A stretch of 64,000 nucleotides of DNA, taken from positions 186,001-250,000 of the forward strand of contig NZ_CP083239.1 in assembly GCF_022836935.1 (NCBI RefSeq), in the 5' to 3' direction. This document shows, in pieces, positions 8,571 through 18,054 of the stretch. A program made the position numbers and the translations under genes. The notes beneath the pieces are model-generated. The model saw only the letters and a program-made list of their open reading frames with translations. It made no database searches and was not told the DNA's origin. Positions within the stretch are counted from its first letter, which is position 1, and every line of letters starts with the position of its first letter. Source of the DNA: Ancylobacter polymorphus. Its GTDB lineage: Bacteria > Pseudomonadota > Alphaproteobacteria > Rhizobiales > Xanthobacteraceae.

Positions 8571-9515
8571 TCAGCCCGCAGGCTCCTCGCCCGCCTCCCA
8601 GCGCAGGTCCAGCATCTCCATGAGGCGACGGGCATCCTCGGGCGCGTGCCGCTTGTCGGTATTGTCGAAGAACACGAAAACCTCGCGGCGGCGGCGGTCC
8701 AGCGTCGGCGCACCGGCGAAATCGCCGTCCGGCATCTCCTTGCCCTCGGCCCAGGCGCCGATGCGCTGCGCCCACAGCGCGAGTTCGTCGTCGGGATAGC
8801 GCGAGCGGTAGAGCTCGGTCGATCCGTGCAGGCGGCAATAGGCAAAGTCGGCGGTGAGATCCATCAGCCGAGGCCACTTCACCGTGTCGGCGCAGACCAG
8901 AGCGACACCATGTTCGCGCAGCAGATCGACAAAGGCAGATGTGCGAAAGCTCTCATGGCGGATTTCCACCGCATGGCGCAGCGGGCGGCTGAAGTCGATA
9001 TCGACGGCGGCGCGGCCGTCGACCCGCGCGTCATGCTGGCCGGCAAGCCGGGCAGCGGCTTCGGTGTCCTTCGGCAGGAGGGCGAGGAATTCCCCGATCA
9101 GGGCGGGATCGAAGCGCAGCGTCGGTGGCAATTGCCAGAGCAGCGGCCCCATCTTCACGCCAAGATTGAGCAGGCCGGAAGCGAGAAAGTTCGCGAGCGG
9201 TAGGCGCACATCGCGCAGGCGCTTGGTGTGGGTGATGAAGCGCGAACCCTTCACCGCGAAGACGAAAGCGTCCGGCGTCGACTGTGCCCACCGCTCAAAC
9301 ACCTCCGGACGCTGGAGGCCATAGAAGGTGCCGTTGATCTCCAGTGTGGGGAACTGGCGGGCCGCGTAGGAAAGCTCGCGCGCCTGCGTCAGGCCCTTGG
9401 GGTAGAAATGGCCACGCCAGGGGGCATAGGTCCAGCCTGAGACGCCGATGCGGATCGCCGCGCGACGGCGGGACTGCCCGGTGCTGGGCTCTTCGGGCGC
9501 GCCTGTCTCGGACAT
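8571..9515 (-). CDS. DUF72 domain-containing protein
   Basis: 314 residues from ATG 9515 (GGAGG just upstream). The DUF72 TIM-barrel family pattern is clear: IRIGVSGWTYAPWRGHFYP at the N-terminus, FPTLEINGTFYGLQRPE, FAVKGSRFITHTKRL, LWQLPPTLRFD, AVEIRHESF and the C-terminal VFVFFDNTDKRHAPEDA. DUF72 proteins are widespread, and no enzymatic reaction is generally agreed for them. It is divergent from the dehydrogenase gene at 9661, leaving a 145-base shared promoter region. Confidence 0.88.
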   Translation of the reverse strand: MSETGAPEEPSTGQSRRRAAIRIGVSGWTYAPWRGHFYPKGLTQARELSYAARQFPTLEINGTFYGLQRPEVFERWAQSTPDAFVFAVKGSRFITHTKRLRDVRLPLANFLASGLLNLGVKMGPLLWQLPPTLRFDPALIGEFLALLPKDTEAAARLAGQHDARVDGRAAVDIDFSRPLRHAVEIRHESFRTSAFVDLLREHGVALVCADTVKWPRLMDLTADFAYCRLHGSTELYRSRYPDDELALWAQRIGAWAEGKEMPDGDFAGAPTLDRRRREVFVFFDNTDKRHAPEDARRLMEMLDLRWEAGEEPAG

Positions 9516-9660
9516 GAGCCTCCGCTCTGAAGGGTTTGTTTCGTCTCCTGCCAAACCCCTGGTCCCGCCCCCGGTTCCGCCGCTCGGCTCGGAACCAACC
9601 CGCGCCGCCTTCGTTGGCCCTCGAACCACCCATCACCGATCACAGCGACAGGAGCCGTCC

Positions 9661-10518
9661 ATGCTCGACCACCCGCGCCCGCCGTTTAGGGAACAGCAGC
9701 AGCCCATGCCCGGGCGGACCGAGGCCATGTCGCCGCGTCCCGACCATGGCGAAGAGAGCTATAAGGGCTCCGGCCGGCTGGAGGGGATGAAGGCGCTTAT
9801 CACCGGCGCCGATAGCGGCATCGGCCGCGCCGTCGCTCTCGCCTATGCCCGCGAAGGCGCCGATGTGCTGATCTCCTATCTGGACGAGCACGAGGACGCC
9901 GAGGCCACGGCCGCGCTGGTGCGCGAGGCGGGCCGGCAGGCGGTGCTGGTACCGGGCGACATCCAGCATGCCCAGCATTGCCGCGCGCTGGTGGACAAGG
10001 CGGTCGAGGCTTTCGGCCGCGTCGACATCCTCGTCAACAACGCCGCGCATCAGGCAACCTTTGACGACATCACCGACATTCCCGACGAGGAATGGGACCT
10101 GACCTTCAAGGTCAACATCCACGCAATGTTCTATCTCACCAAGGCGGCGGTGCCGCACATGAAGCCCGGCAGCGCCATCATCAACACCGCGTCGATCAAT
10201 TCCGACAAGCCGAACCCCAGCCTGTTGGCCTATGCCACCACCAAGGGCGCAATCCAGAACTTCACCGCCGGGCTCGCGCAGATGCTGGCGGAGAAGGGCA
10301 TCCGCGCCAATGCGGTGGCACCCGGGCCGATCTGGACCCCGCTTATCCCCGCCACCATGCCGGCGGAGAAAGTGGCGCAGTTCGGCGAGCAGGTGCCGAT
10401 GAAGCGCCCGGGCCAGCCGGCGGAACTCGCCACCGCCTATGTGATGCTGGCCGATCCGCTGTCCAGCTACGTCTCCGGCGCCACCATCGCGGTGACCGGC
10501 GGCGCGCCGATGATCTGA
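9661..10518 (+). CDS. SDR-family NAD(P)-dependent oxidoreductase
   Basis: 285 residues from ATG 9661, preceded by GACAGGAGCC. The classical short-chain dehydrogenase features are present: cofactor motif TGADSGIGRA around residue 48, NNAAH, the active-site Ser in NTASINSD, and YATTKGA (Y-x-x-x-K). The N-terminal extension of about 40 polar residues with the PMPGRTEAMSPRPDHGE stretch is typical of the YhdF/YhxC/ribitol-dehydrogenase-like subgroup induced in general stress. Substrate unknown. It is followed after 24 bases by a DUF2188-like gene, probably in the same transcript. Confidence 0.88.
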   Translation: MLDHPRPPFREQQQPMPGRTEAMSPRPDHGEESYKGSGRLEGMKALITGADSGIGRAVALAYAREGADVLISYLDEHEDAEATAALVREAGRQAVLVPGDIQHAQHCRALVDKAVEAFGRVDILVNNAAHQATFDDITDIPDEEWDLTFKVNIHAMFYLTKAAVPHMKPGSAIINTASINSDKPNPSLLAYATTKGAIQNFTAGLAQMLAEKGIRANAVAPGPIWTPLIPATMPAEKVAQFGEQVPMKRPGQPAELATAYVMLADPLSSYVSGATIAVTGGAPMI

Positions 10519-10542
10519 CACACATTCGAGGAGGACAGCGCG

Positions 10543-10785
10543 ATGCACACGCAAGGTTCCACCGGCTCCGCCACCTATGTGTTGCGCGGCAGCGAGGGCG
10601 CGTGGCGGGTCGAGACCGACGGCGAGGCGGGAATGGCCTATGCCAGCAAGGAAGCCGCCTTCGAGGCGGCGGTTGCCGCCGCTACCAACGCCATTCGCGA
10701 CGGTTATGACGTGACGATCACGGTGCCGGGTGCGGAGGGCAGCATGCTTGGCGTCGAGGACACGGGACGCCCGTCGCTGGCCTAA
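10543..10785 (+). CDS. Small DUF2188-like protein
   Basis: 80 residues, ATG 10543 with a strong GAGGAGG site. The sequence has a β-strand-rich start (TYVLRGSEGAWRVETDGE) and an Ala-rich helix (SKEAAFEAAVAAATNAI) in the arrangement of DUF2188 proteins, and resembles in plan the 84-residue protein at 14844. Such small acidic proteins are often found with stress genes in rhizobia. Function unknown; family assignment is by pattern only. Confidence 0.6.
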   Translation: MHTQGSTGSATYVLRGSEGAWRVETDGEAGMAYASKEAAFEAAVAAATNAIRDGYDVTITVPGAEGSMLGVEDTGRPSLA

Positions 10786-10848
10786 GACTGACGAGCGGCG
10801 CGCCCGCGGACCCGCCGGCGCGCCTCACCTTAATTGAAAGGGTTTGCC

Positions 10849-10986
10849 ATGGAGATCATGTTCGGAATCGGCGTCCTGTTGCTGCTGGGCGTCCTCGCCT
10901 ACGCAATGAACCAGTCGAAGCGCCGCCGGCAGGCGAAGGATATCGAACTTCCCGAAGAGAAGGTCGACCGCAAGAGCCCGCTCTAG
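10849..10986 (+). CDS. 45-residue single-pass membrane peptide
   Basis: The frame encodes a hydrophobic N-terminal helix (FGIGVLLLLGVLAYAM) followed by a very basic patch (KRRRQAK) and a charged tail. A weak GAAAGG site lies 9 bases upstream of the ATG. Codon use and third-position GC fit the neighbours. It follows the DUF2188-like gene by 63 bases and is convergent with opgH, 7 bases away. No family recognised; the positive-inside rule predicts a cytoplasmic C-terminus. Confidence 0.55.
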   Translation: MEIMFGIGVLLLLGVLAYAMNQSKRRRQAKDIELPEEKVDRKSPL

Positions 10987-10993
10987 CCGGGCG

Positions 10994-13156
10994 TCACAAA
11001 TGCCCTGCGGGGTCGCGCGTCAGCGCGAGCAGGGCATCGAGCGCGTGGAAATCGCCGAGCCCCGCCGCTTTCTCGCGCGGGGTAAGCGCGGCGAGCGCGG
11101 CTTCGAGGCTTTCCGCATCCGCGATCTTTGCCACGGCGATAAGCCGTTCCGGCGTGTAGTCGCCACGCCGCCTCTCGCCATCAGTGAGTTGGGCGCGGTG
11201 GAAAGCCAGCAGCTCCGGCGCGGTCGCGAGACGGGCAACGGCCTCCGTGGGAGCGGCGAGCCTGGCAGCCTGCCGCAACTCCCGCGCCCGCCGCAGCACA
11301 GGCGGCGGCTCGCGCTCTTCAGGCGTGCAGAACAAAGCCGCCAGAGACGCACGGGTGCTTCCGGTCCACAGCACCAGCGGAATGGCGAGAGCGAGGCCGA
11401 GCACGACGGGGGCCATCCAGAGAAACAGCGGCAGCGAGATGCTGAGCGCGGCAGCGCCAAGCAACCATCCCGCCAGCGTATGCGGCAGGAAGAACCGCAC
11501 CACCGAGGCGGTGTCGATGTGGTCATCATCGCGGCGCTGCGGCTGCCAGCCGCCGTCGCGCCCGGCCAATATGCCGACAACGGCCATGGACTGGGTGAAC
11601 ATCGTCACGGGTGCGAGCAGGCCAGAGATGAGTGTTTCCGCCAGCAGTCCCGCCAGCGTGAGTGTCCCGCCGCCGAAGGCGCGACGATGGAAACGGGAGG
11701 CCAGCAGGGCGCCATAGGCGAACAGCTTCGGCAGCAACAGCACCGCCATGGTGCCGATGAACACCTGCACGGCCCGCACCGGATCCTGCGCCGGCCACGC
11801 CGGAAACAGCGAGAAGCCTGATGGGAAATAGTCCGGCGGCACGAAACGCGCCTGCAGGGCTGTGGCGAGCCCGGCCAGCAGCATCACCAGCCAGAGCGGG
11901 GCGGTGAGGTAGGAGCCGATGCCGGTAAGAAGGTGCAGCCGGCTCACCGGGTGCAGCCCGCGCGCCGGCAGCACGGCGATGTGCTGGAGATTGCCCTGGC
12001 ACCAGCGCCGGTCGCGCACCGCGAGATCGGTCAACGTCGGCGGCCCCTCCTCATAGGAGCCTTGCAGCCAGGGCACCATTTGCATGCCCCAGCCGCGCCG
12101 GCGCATCAGCGCCGCCTCGATGAAATCATGGCTGAGGATATGGCCGCCGAAAGGCTTTGGACCCTTGAGTTCCGGCAGCCCCGCGCCTTCGGCAAAGGCG
12201 CGCGTGCGGATCATGGCGTTATGGCCCCAGTAATTGCTCTCCGGCCCACTCCAGCTGGCGAGCCCCTGGGCGATGAGGGGGCCATAGAGCCTCCCCGCGA
12301 ATTGCTGCAGGCGGGCGAAGAGGGTTCGTCCGCCGACAATGACCGGAAGTGTCTGGATGAGGCCTGCGGTGGGATTGGCCTCCATGGCCGCAGCCAGGCG
12401 CACAATGCAGTCGCCGGTCATCACGCTGTCGGCGTCGAGAATGAGGAAGCTCTCATAAGCACCGCCGAAGCGGGTCACCCATTCCGCGATATTGCCGGCC
12501 TTGCGCCCGGTGTTGCGGGGACGGCGGCGGTAGAACAGGCCGCCGGCGCGGCCCCACCGGGCACGCAATGGTAGAAAGCCCGCCTCCTCGGCCACCCACA
12601 CATCGGGATCGGTGGTGTCGCTGAGAATGAACACATCGAACTGCGCCCCTGCCCCGGTGGCGTCGAGCGATTCACAGGTCGCTTCCAACCCGGCCAGCAC
12701 ACGGCCCGGGTCTTCGTTGTAAACGGGCAGCAGCAGCGCATGGCGCGCGCTCAGGGCCGGCCGTGGCCCCGCCGTGGCGATACCGAGCGTTCCATCGGGG
12801 CCGCGCAGCAGGCCGTATAGGCCAAGCACCGCATTGGTGAAGGCAAAGCCGATCCAGGCAAACAGCAGCACAAACAGGCAGAGCACGAGATATTCGAGCA
12901 GGGTGACGCCGCCGACATCCAGCACACGATACATTTCGTTCGCCGCAAGTACGGTCAACGCCGCTGTGCCGCTGATGACGAAGGCGCGGCGGAACAGAAG
13001 CGACGCCGGGCGCGGCCCGGGTGCCGACGCACCCGGCACCCGCCCGAGCGGTTGCACGGGCATGGCCAGCGGCGATTCCGGCGGCAAGGCGGGGGAGTGA
13101 TCAGCGCCTGCCGCGCCCTCCATCGCGCGCGGGGCGGGCCGGCTCACGCCGTCCAC
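10994..13156 (-). CDS. opgH: Glucans biosynthesis glucosyltransferase OpgH (MdoH)
   Basis: 720 residues, an inner-membrane family 2 glycosyltransferase that makes the β-1,2-glucan backbone of osmoregulated periplasmic glucans from UDP-glucose. Visible features are N-terminal membrane helices, the catalytic Asp regions (LPVYNEDPGRV, FILSDTTDPD, LILDADSVMTGD), the product-binding DRRWCQGNLQH block and several C-terminal membrane segments. The GTG start at 13156 overlaps the end of opgG by 13 bases, giving coupled translation; a later in-frame ATG at 13123 cannot be excluded. The C-terminal ~100 residues are cytoplasmic and Ala/Arg-rich. Confidence 0.93.
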   Translation of the reverse strand: MDGVSRPAPRAMEGAAGADHSPALPPESPLAMPVQPLGRVPGASAPGPRPASLLFRRAFVISGTAALTVLAANEMYRVLDVGGVTLLEYLVLCLFVLLFAWIGFAFTNAVLGLYGLLRGPDGTLGIATAGPRPALSARHALLLPVYNEDPGRVLAGLEATCESLDATGAGAQFDVFILSDTTDPDVWVAEEAGFLPLRARWGRAGGLFYRRRPRNTGRKAGNIAEWVTRFGGAYESFLILDADSVMTGDCIVRLAAAMEANPTAGLIQTLPVIVGGRTLFARLQQFAGRLYGPLIAQGLASWSGPESNYWGHNAMIRTRAFAEGAGLPELKGPKPFGGHILSHDFIEAALMRRRGWGMQMVPWLQGSYEEGPPTLTDLAVRDRRWCQGNLQHIAVLPARGLHPVSRLHLLTGIGSYLTAPLWLVMLLAGLATALQARFVPPDYFPSGFSLFPAWPAQDPVRAVQVFIGTMAVLLLPKLFAYGALLASRFHRRAFGGGTLTLAGLLAETLISGLLAPVTMFTQSMAVVGILAGRDGGWQPQRRDDDHIDTASVVRFFLPHTLAGWLLGAAALSISLPLFLWMAPVVLGLALAIPLVLWTGSTRASLAALFCTPEEREPPPVLRRARELRQAARLAAPTEAVARLATAPELLAFHRAQLTDGERRRGDYTPERLIAVAKIADAESLEAALAALTPREKAAGLGDFHALDALLALTRDPAGHL

Positions 13157-14673
13157 CGATAGACCCAGGTTTCGGCGAGGCGTTCCTCGCCGCGCAGCAG
13201 ATCAGCGCGCAGTTCGGCCAATGTGGCGCCGCGCGGTTCCAGCACGAAGGAGATGCGCCAGCCGCCGGTTTCGGGATTTTGTTGCAGCACCACATCGCGA
13301 ACCTCGCCGCTGCCAGCGGTGACCCGTGCCGCGAGGTTCTCCTTCGGCAGGTCCTTCACCTGGTCGCCCACCACGTCGAGCACAAACAGCCGCCGGTCGC
13401 CATTGCCGCCGACCCGGGTGGCGACGAACCGGCCGACATCGGAGCGATCCGGGCCGGACCAGCCCCAGTGCACGCGATAGGTGGTGCTGTATTCCCGCCC
13501 CTTGCGCAGCGGCTCGCGCGGGCGCCAGAAGGCGACGATGTTGTCGTGCACCTCTTCAGGTGTGGGTATCTCGATCAGCATCACCGAACCGTCGCCCCAA
13601 TCGCCGATCGGCTCGACCCAGACGCTCGGCCGGCGTTCGTAGCGGGCTTCAAGGTCCTGATAGTCGAAGAAAGACCGCTGGCGCTGCATGAGGCCGAAGC
13701 CCCGGAGATCGGACACGGCGAAGGAGGAAATCTGCAGCCGCTGCGGATTGGAAAGCGGCCGCCAGAGCCGCTCGCCACTGCCGGTGACGATGGCGAGGCC
13801 GTTGGCGTCGCACACCATGGGACGGAAATCGTCGACGCCCGCCCGGTCGTTCGGACCGAACATGAACATGCTGGTGAGCGCGCCGATGCCGACCTGATCA
13901 ATGTCGACGCGCGGGTAGACCGTCATCTCCACCGACATCAGAGTCGTCTCGCCGGGACGGATGGTAAAACGGTGGGCGGCGGTCGCGCTCGGGCTGTCGA
14001 GCATGGCGTGGACGACGAGAGAGTCGACGCCGGCGCGCGGCCTCTCCAGCCAGAAGGCACGGAAGGCGGGGAACTCCTCCCCCCCGGCGTCGCCGGTCTT
14101 CACCGCCAGCCCGCGGGCCGAGGACCCGTAAATCTGCCCCTTTCCGACCGCGCGGAAATAGCTGGCGCCCTGGAAGGCGGCGATTTCGTCGAAATAGTCC
14201 GGCCGGTTGATCGGGCCATGCAGGCGGAAGCCGGAGAAGCCGAGGTCCGTCCTGTCCGGCGGCTGCGCAACCCCATGCTCGAAGCGAAACATGCCGGGAT
14301 CATAGGCGATGCGATGCGCCTTGCCGTCGGCCACCTGGTACACATCCACGCGGTCGCGGAACAGAAAGCCCCGATGAAAGAGCTGGGCCTGAAAGCCCGT
14401 GCTCTCCGTGCGCCACAGCGATCGCTCCACGTTGAAGCGGATGTTGCGGTAATCGTCATAGCTGAGCGCGTCGAGCGCCCGCGGCAGCCGGCCATCGGCG
14501 GGCTGATAGGGCTTCGTCGCCAGGTCGCGCGCCAGCTGCCGGACGGTCTGCGCATCGAAGGGCGCGCCGTCATCCTCTTCTTCCGAGAATGCCTCGCTGA
14601 TCCCAAGGCGGCTGAGCGGCACCGGCGCCAGCGCCAGGAGCCCCATTCCCAGCAACAGGTGACGTCGATGCAT
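13144..14673 (-). CDS. opgG: Glucan biosynthesis protein OpgG (MdoG/MdoD family), periplasmic
   Basis: 509 residues starting MHRRHLLLGMGLLALAPVP, a short exported signal with the RRHLLLG character of a Tat signal, which fits the MdoD/OpgD subgroup better than Sec-type MdoG. Family blocks follow: LSYDDYRNIRFNVERSLWR, FLFRDRVDVYQV, YFRAVGKGQIYGSSARGLA, TSMFMFGPNDRAGVDDFRP, SFFDYQDLEARYERRPSVW and the C-terminal immunoglobulin-like domain. The protein acts in the periplasm on nascent glucan, for branching or release. First gene of an opgG-opgH pair; promoter should lie in 14674-14843. Confidence 0.93.
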   Translation of the reverse strand: MHRRHLLLGMGLLALAPVPLSRLGISEAFSEEEDDGAPFDAQTVRQLARDLATKPYQPADGRLPRALDALSYDDYRNIRFNVERSLWRTESTGFQAQLFHRGFLFRDRVDVYQVADGKAHRIAYDPGMFRFEHGVAQPPDRTDLGFSGFRLHGPINRPDYFDEIAAFQGASYFRAVGKGQIYGSSARGLAVKTGDAGGEEFPAFRAFWLERPRAGVDSLVVHAMLDSPSATAAHRFTIRPGETTLMSVEMTVYPRVDIDQVGIGALTSMFMFGPNDRAGVDDFRPMVCDANGLAIVTGSGERLWRPLSNPQRLQISSFAVSDLRGFGLMQRQRSFFDYQDLEARYERRPSVWVEPIGDWGDGSVMLIEIPTPEEVHDNIVAFWRPREPLRKGREYSTTYRVHWGWSGPDRSDVGRFVATRVGGNGDRRLFVLDVVGDQVKDLPKENLAARVTAGSGEVRDVVLQQNPETGGWRISFVLEPRGATLAELRADLLRGEERLAETWVYRWTA

Positions 14674-14843
14674 GCCTGACCTCGCGCGTTATAGGGCGGC
14701 ACGCCCTTCCCGCGGGGACAAGTGCCAACGGCGCCAAGGGTTCCCGGATTTGTGCGGTGCGGCAGATTTACGCGGCCTGCCGCCGGGGTCGTCCTAAGCG
14801 ACCTCAACAAGCCCGCCGGTGGGGCCGCCGCAGCGAACACGCC

Positions 14844-15098
14844 TCAGGAGCGTGCGGGATGATCCTCGATCTTCACCTCGGGGCGGTCGCCGCCCTGCGC
14901 CACCTCCTCATGCCAGCGCCCGCTGCGGTCCTGATAGGCGATGGGCCGGGTTTCGCCGGAAATCGACTGGCGCGCCGCCGCCTCGCGGGCGGCGGCGAGG
15001 GCCGAGTCATGGGTGGGATGGGTTTCAGAGAAGACGTCGCCGAGCTTGTAGGCCCAGCCCCCGTCATGCTCGACGATCTCGTAGCGAATATGGCTCAT
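14844..15098 (-). CDS. DUF2188 family small protein
   Basis: 84 residues from ATG 15098 with GGAGGATC upstream. YEIVEHDGGWAYKLGDVFSE followed by the THDSALAAAREAAARQ helix fits DUF2188 (small proteins with a GW-x-V strand then Ala-rich helix). Function is unknown. It is divergent from sitA, sharing the 273-base intergenic region 15099-15371, but the Mur-like boxes lie close to sitA and probably do not govern this gene. Confidence 0.65.
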   Translation of the reverse strand: MSHIRYEIVEHDGGWAYKLGDVFSETHPTHDSALAAAREAAARQSISGETRPIAYQDRSGRWHEEVAQGGDRPEVKIEDHPARS

Positions 15099-15221
15099 GG
15101 ATGATCCTCCCGCGAACTAACCGAGCAGCCGGGCACGCGGTTCCGGCATTCCAGACCTACATTCCTCGAATGGCCCCGCCAATCGTTCCACTTCAAACGA
15201 TGATGTGGCCCGCTGCGATCA

Positions 15222-15268
15222 TGACACCAGAACGTGTCACCAGGAATCACACTGCCGCGATCCTGGTG
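15222..15268. promoter_or_regulatory. Two dyads upstream of the sit promoter
   Basis: TGACAC-N6-GTGTCA (15222-15239) is a perfect 6-bp dyad. It abuts an 8-bp inverted repeat, CACCAGGA (15238-15245) and TCCTGGTG (15261-15268). They lie 25-70 bases upstream of the first Mur-like box, in the middle of the divergent DUF2188/sitA spacer. They could be an activator site or a structured 5' end of the divergent transcript; no known family motif is recognised. Confidence 0.35.
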
Positions 15269-15294
15269 CCCTTGTCCGCTGGACACCCCATTTC

Positions 15295-15358
15295 TGCAAC
15301 TCGTTCGCAGTTGCAAATCCCAATGCGCGCCCTAATATGATTTTGCAACTCATTCGCA
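15295..15358 (+). promoter_or_regulatory. sitABCD promoter flanked by two Mur-like boxes
   Basis: TGCAACTCGTTCGCA (15295-15309) and TGCAACTCATTCGCA (15344-15358) differ at one base and are imperfect dyads of the TGC-N9-GCA type seen in alphaproteobacterial Mur (manganese Fur) boxes. Between them is a promoter: -35 TTGCAA at 15311-15316, 16-base spacer, -10 TAATAT at 15333-15338. The first box abuts the -35, the second covers the predicted start of transcription and touches the AGAGGAGAC ribosome site. This geometry predicts tight repression when Mn is sufficient. Box identity is from memory of the motif; the promoter is read directly. Confidence 0.65.
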
Positions 15359-15371
15359 AGAGGAGACAGGC

Positions 15372-16307
15372 ATGTGGCACGGGTCGAGACGGGCGGTTCT
15401 GCGCGGCCTTGCGGTGGCCGGTATCGTTGCCTCCGGTGTGACCGGCCTCACGGCGCAGGAAAGCGCGCCGGCGGCGCCGAAATTCAAGGCGGTGACCACC
15501 TTCACCGTCATCGCCGACATGGCGCGCAACGTGGCGGGCGACGCGGCGGTGGTGGAATCCATCACCAAGCCGGGCGCTGAAATTCATAACTATGCCCCCA
15601 CGCCCGGCGACATACAGCGCGCGCAGGGCGCCCAGCTGATCCTCTGGAACGGGCTGAACCTCGAACTCTGGTTCGAAAAGTTCTTCCGTAATCTCAAGGG
15701 TGTGCCGAGCGTCGTCGTCTCCGCCGGCGTCGATCCGATCAGCATCTCGCAGGGGCCCTATAGCGGCAAGCCGAACCCCCATGCCTGGATGTCACCCACC
15801 AATGCGCTGATCTATGTCGACAATATCCGCGACGCCTTCATGAAATACGACCCCGCGAATGCCGCGACCTACGCGGCCAATGCGAGCGCCTACAAGGCGA
15901 AGATCGAGGCCGCCGTCGCGCCGATCCGCGCGGAGCTGGACGCCATTCCCGCCGACAAGCGCTGGATGGTGTCGAGCGAGGGCGCCTTCTCCTATCTCGC
16001 GCGGGATTTCGGGCTGAAGGAGCTTTATCTCTGGCCGATCAACGCCGATCAACAGGGCACGCCGCAGCAGGTTCGCAAGGTGATCGACGCCGTGCGCGCC
16101 AACAAGATTCCGGCCGTGTTCAGCGAAAGCACCGTTTCCGACAAGCCGGCGCAGCAGGTGGCGCGGGAGACCGGCGCGCTCTATGGCGGCGTGCTCTATG
16201 TGGACTCGCTGAGCGAGGCGGACGGCCCTGTGCCGACCTATATCGACCTGCTGACCGTCACCACGGGCACGCTGGAAAAGGGCCTCGCCAAGGGGTTGTC
16301 GCAATGA
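15372..16307 (+). CDS. sitA: Manganese/iron ABC transporter substrate-binding protein SitA
   Basis: 311 residues with an exported N-terminus (Arg-Arg then a hydrophobic run to about residue 28). The cluster A-I metal-binding protein fold is shown by [54 protein letters not shown] and [10 protein letters not shown]. Predicted ligands are His72, His137, Glu203 and Asp278, the His-His-Glu-Asp set of Mn/Fe (SitA/YfeA/PsaA) rather than the His-rich loop of ZnuA. It captures Mn2+ (or Fe2+) in the periplasm for SitBCD. First gene of a four-gene operon in which every junction overlaps by 4 bases. Confidence 0.9.
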   Translation: MWHGSRRAVLRGLAVAGIVASGVTGLTAQESAPAAPKFKAVTTFTVIADMARNVAGDAAVVESITKPGAEIHNYAPTPGDIQRAQGAQLILWNGLNLELWFEKFFRNLKGVPSVVVSAGVDPISISQGPYSGKPNPHAWMSPTNALIYVDNIRDAFMKYDPANAATYAANASAYKAKIEAAVAPIRAELDAIPADKRWMVSSEGAFSYLARDFGLKELYLWPINADQQGTPQQVRKVIDAVRANKIPAVFSESTVSDKPAQQVARETGALYGGVLYVDSLSEADGPVPTYIDLLTVTTGTLEKGLAKGLSQ

Positions 16308-17191
16308 ATGCCCCGCTCACCCCTTCGACCGCCGAGGGGCTCGCCGTCCGCCACGTCTCGGTGACCTATCGCAACGGCCACACCGCCCTGCGCGACGCCA
16401 GCTTCACCATCCCCACCGGCACCATCACCGCACTGGTCGGGGTCAATGGCTCGGGCAAGTCGACCCTGTTCAAGGCAATCATGGGCTTCGTGCATCTCGC
16501 CTCGGGCGAGATCCGCATTCTCGGCGCCAGCGTGGCCGAGGCGCTGAGGCGTAACCTCGTCGCCTATGTGCCGCAGAGTGAAGAGGTGGACTGGAACTTC
16601 CCCGTGCTGGTGGAAGACGTGGTGATGATGGGCCGCTACGGCCATATGGGCTTCCTGCGCATTCCCCGCGCCGCCGACCGGGCGGCGGTCACGGACGCTC
16701 TGGCCCGCGTCAATATGAGCGAGTTCCGCAAACGGCAGATCGGCGAACTCTCCGGCGGGCAGAAGAAGCGCGTCTTCCTCGCCCGCGCACTGGCGCAGGA
16801 CGCCAAGGTGATCCTGCTCGACGAACCCTTCACCGGGGTCGACGTAAAGACCGAGGAGGCGATCATCGCCCTGCTGCGCGCGCTGCGCGACGAGGGGCGG
16901 GTGATGCTCGTTTCCACCCATAATCTCGGCAGCGTGCCGGAATTCTGCGACCGCACCGTGCTGGTGAAGGGCACCGTGCTCGCCTCTGGCCCGACCGCCG
17001 AGATCTTCACCGAGGCCAATCTGGAGAAGACCTTCGGCGGCGTGCTGCGCCATTTCGTGCTGAGCGGCGCGGGACTGCACGCGGATGATGACAGCCGCCA
17101 GCTCGCCGTGCTGACGGACGACGAGCGTCCGCTGGTGTTTTACGGCGAAAAGGGCGAATGCGCGCCCCGCACGCGGGAGAACGCCCCGTGA
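16304..17191 (+). CDS. sitB: Manganese/iron ABC transporter ATP-binding protein SitB
   Basis: 295 residues; ATG overlaps the sitA stop (ATGA). Walker A is GVNGSGKST, signature [15 protein letters not shown], Walker B VILLDEP, with H-loop STHN. The [20 protein letters not shown] stretch is characteristic of metal-type (SitB/YfeB) ATPases. It energises Mn2+/Fe2+ import through SitC and SitD at the cytoplasmic face. Confidence 0.92.
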   Translation: MNAPLTPSTAEGLAVRHVSVTYRNGHTALRDASFTIPTGTITALVGVNGSGKSTLFKAIMGFVHLASGEIRILGASVAEALRRNLVAYVPQSEEVDWNFPVLVEDVVMMGRYGHMGFLRIPRAADRAAVTDALARVNMSEFRKRQIGELSGGQKKRVFLARALAQDAKVILLDEPFTGVDVKTEEAIIALLRALRDEGRVMLVSTHNLGSVPEFCDRTVLVKGTVLASGPTAEIFTEANLEKTFGGVLRHFVLSGAGLHADDDSRQLAVLTDDERPLVFYGEKGECAPRTRENAP

Positions 17192-18054
17192 TCGCCCTGC
17201 TGGCGGAGCCCTTCGGTTACGAATACATGCGCAACGCCATGTGGGTCTCGGCCCTTGTCGGCGCGGTCTGCGCTTTCCTCTCCTGCTATCTCATGCTCAA
17301 GGGCTGGTCGCTGATCGGCGACGCGCTGTCCCACGCCATCGTGCCCGGCGTCGCCGGCGCCTATATGCTTGGCCTGCCCTTCGCCATCGGCGCCTTCTTC
17401 TCCGGCGGGCTGGCGGCGGCGGCGATGCTGTTTCTCAACCAGCGCACCAAGCTGCGGGAGGACGCCATCATCGGGCTGATCTTCTCCTCCTTCTTTGCGC
17501 TGGGCCTGTTCATGGTCTCGCTGTCGCCGACCTCGGTGAACATCCAGACCATCGTGCTCGGCAACATCCTCACCATCACGCCGGAGGACACGCTGCAATT
17601 GGCGATCATCGGCACGCTGTCGCTGGCGATCCTGTTGGTGAAGTGGCGCGACCTGATGGCGGTGTTCTTCGACGAGGCGCATGCGCGCTCCATCGGCCTC
17701 AAGCCCACGGCGCTCAAGATAATGTTCTTCACCCTGCTGGCGGCATCCACCGTCGCCGCGCTGCAGACGGTGGGCGCCTTCCTCGTCATTTGCCTCGTCG
17801 TCACGCCCGGCGCCACCGCCTATCTGCTGGCCGACCGTTTCCCCCGACTGCTGGCGATCGCCGTCGCCATCGGGGCCGGCACCAGCTTTCTCGGCGCCTA
17901 TGCCAGCTATTTCCTCGACGGCGCCACCGGCGGCATCATCGTGGTGCTGCAGACGGCGGTCTTTCTCATCGCCTTCGTCTTCGCGCCCAAGCACGGCATG
18001 CTGGCCGCGCGGCGGCGGGCGGCGGAAGCGTTGAGGTCGGAGGCGTCGGCATGA
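17188..18054 (+). CDS. sitC: Manganese/iron ABC transporter permease SitC
   Basis: 288 residues from GTG 17188, chosen because it overlaps the sitB stop as GTGA like the other junctions; an ATG ten codons upstream lies inside sitB. ABC-3 family membrane protein with about eight helices; [24 protein letters not shown] is the family signature, and [15 protein letters not shown] the C-terminal one. Forms the membrane channel with SitD. Confidence 0.9.
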   Translation: MIALLAEPFGYEYMRNAMWVSALVGAVCAFLSCYLMLKGWSLIGDALSHAIVPGVAGAYMLGLPFAIGAFFSGGLAAAAMLFLNQRTKLREDAIIGLIFSSFFALGLFMVSLSPTSVNIQTIVLGNILTITPEDTLQLAIIGTLSLAILLVKWRDLMAVFFDEAHARSIGLKPTALKIMFFTLLAASTVAALQTVGAFLVICLVVTPGATAYLLADRFPRLLAIAVAIGAGTSFLGAYASYFLDGATGGIIVVLQTAVFLIAFVFAPKHGMLAARRRAAEALRSEASA

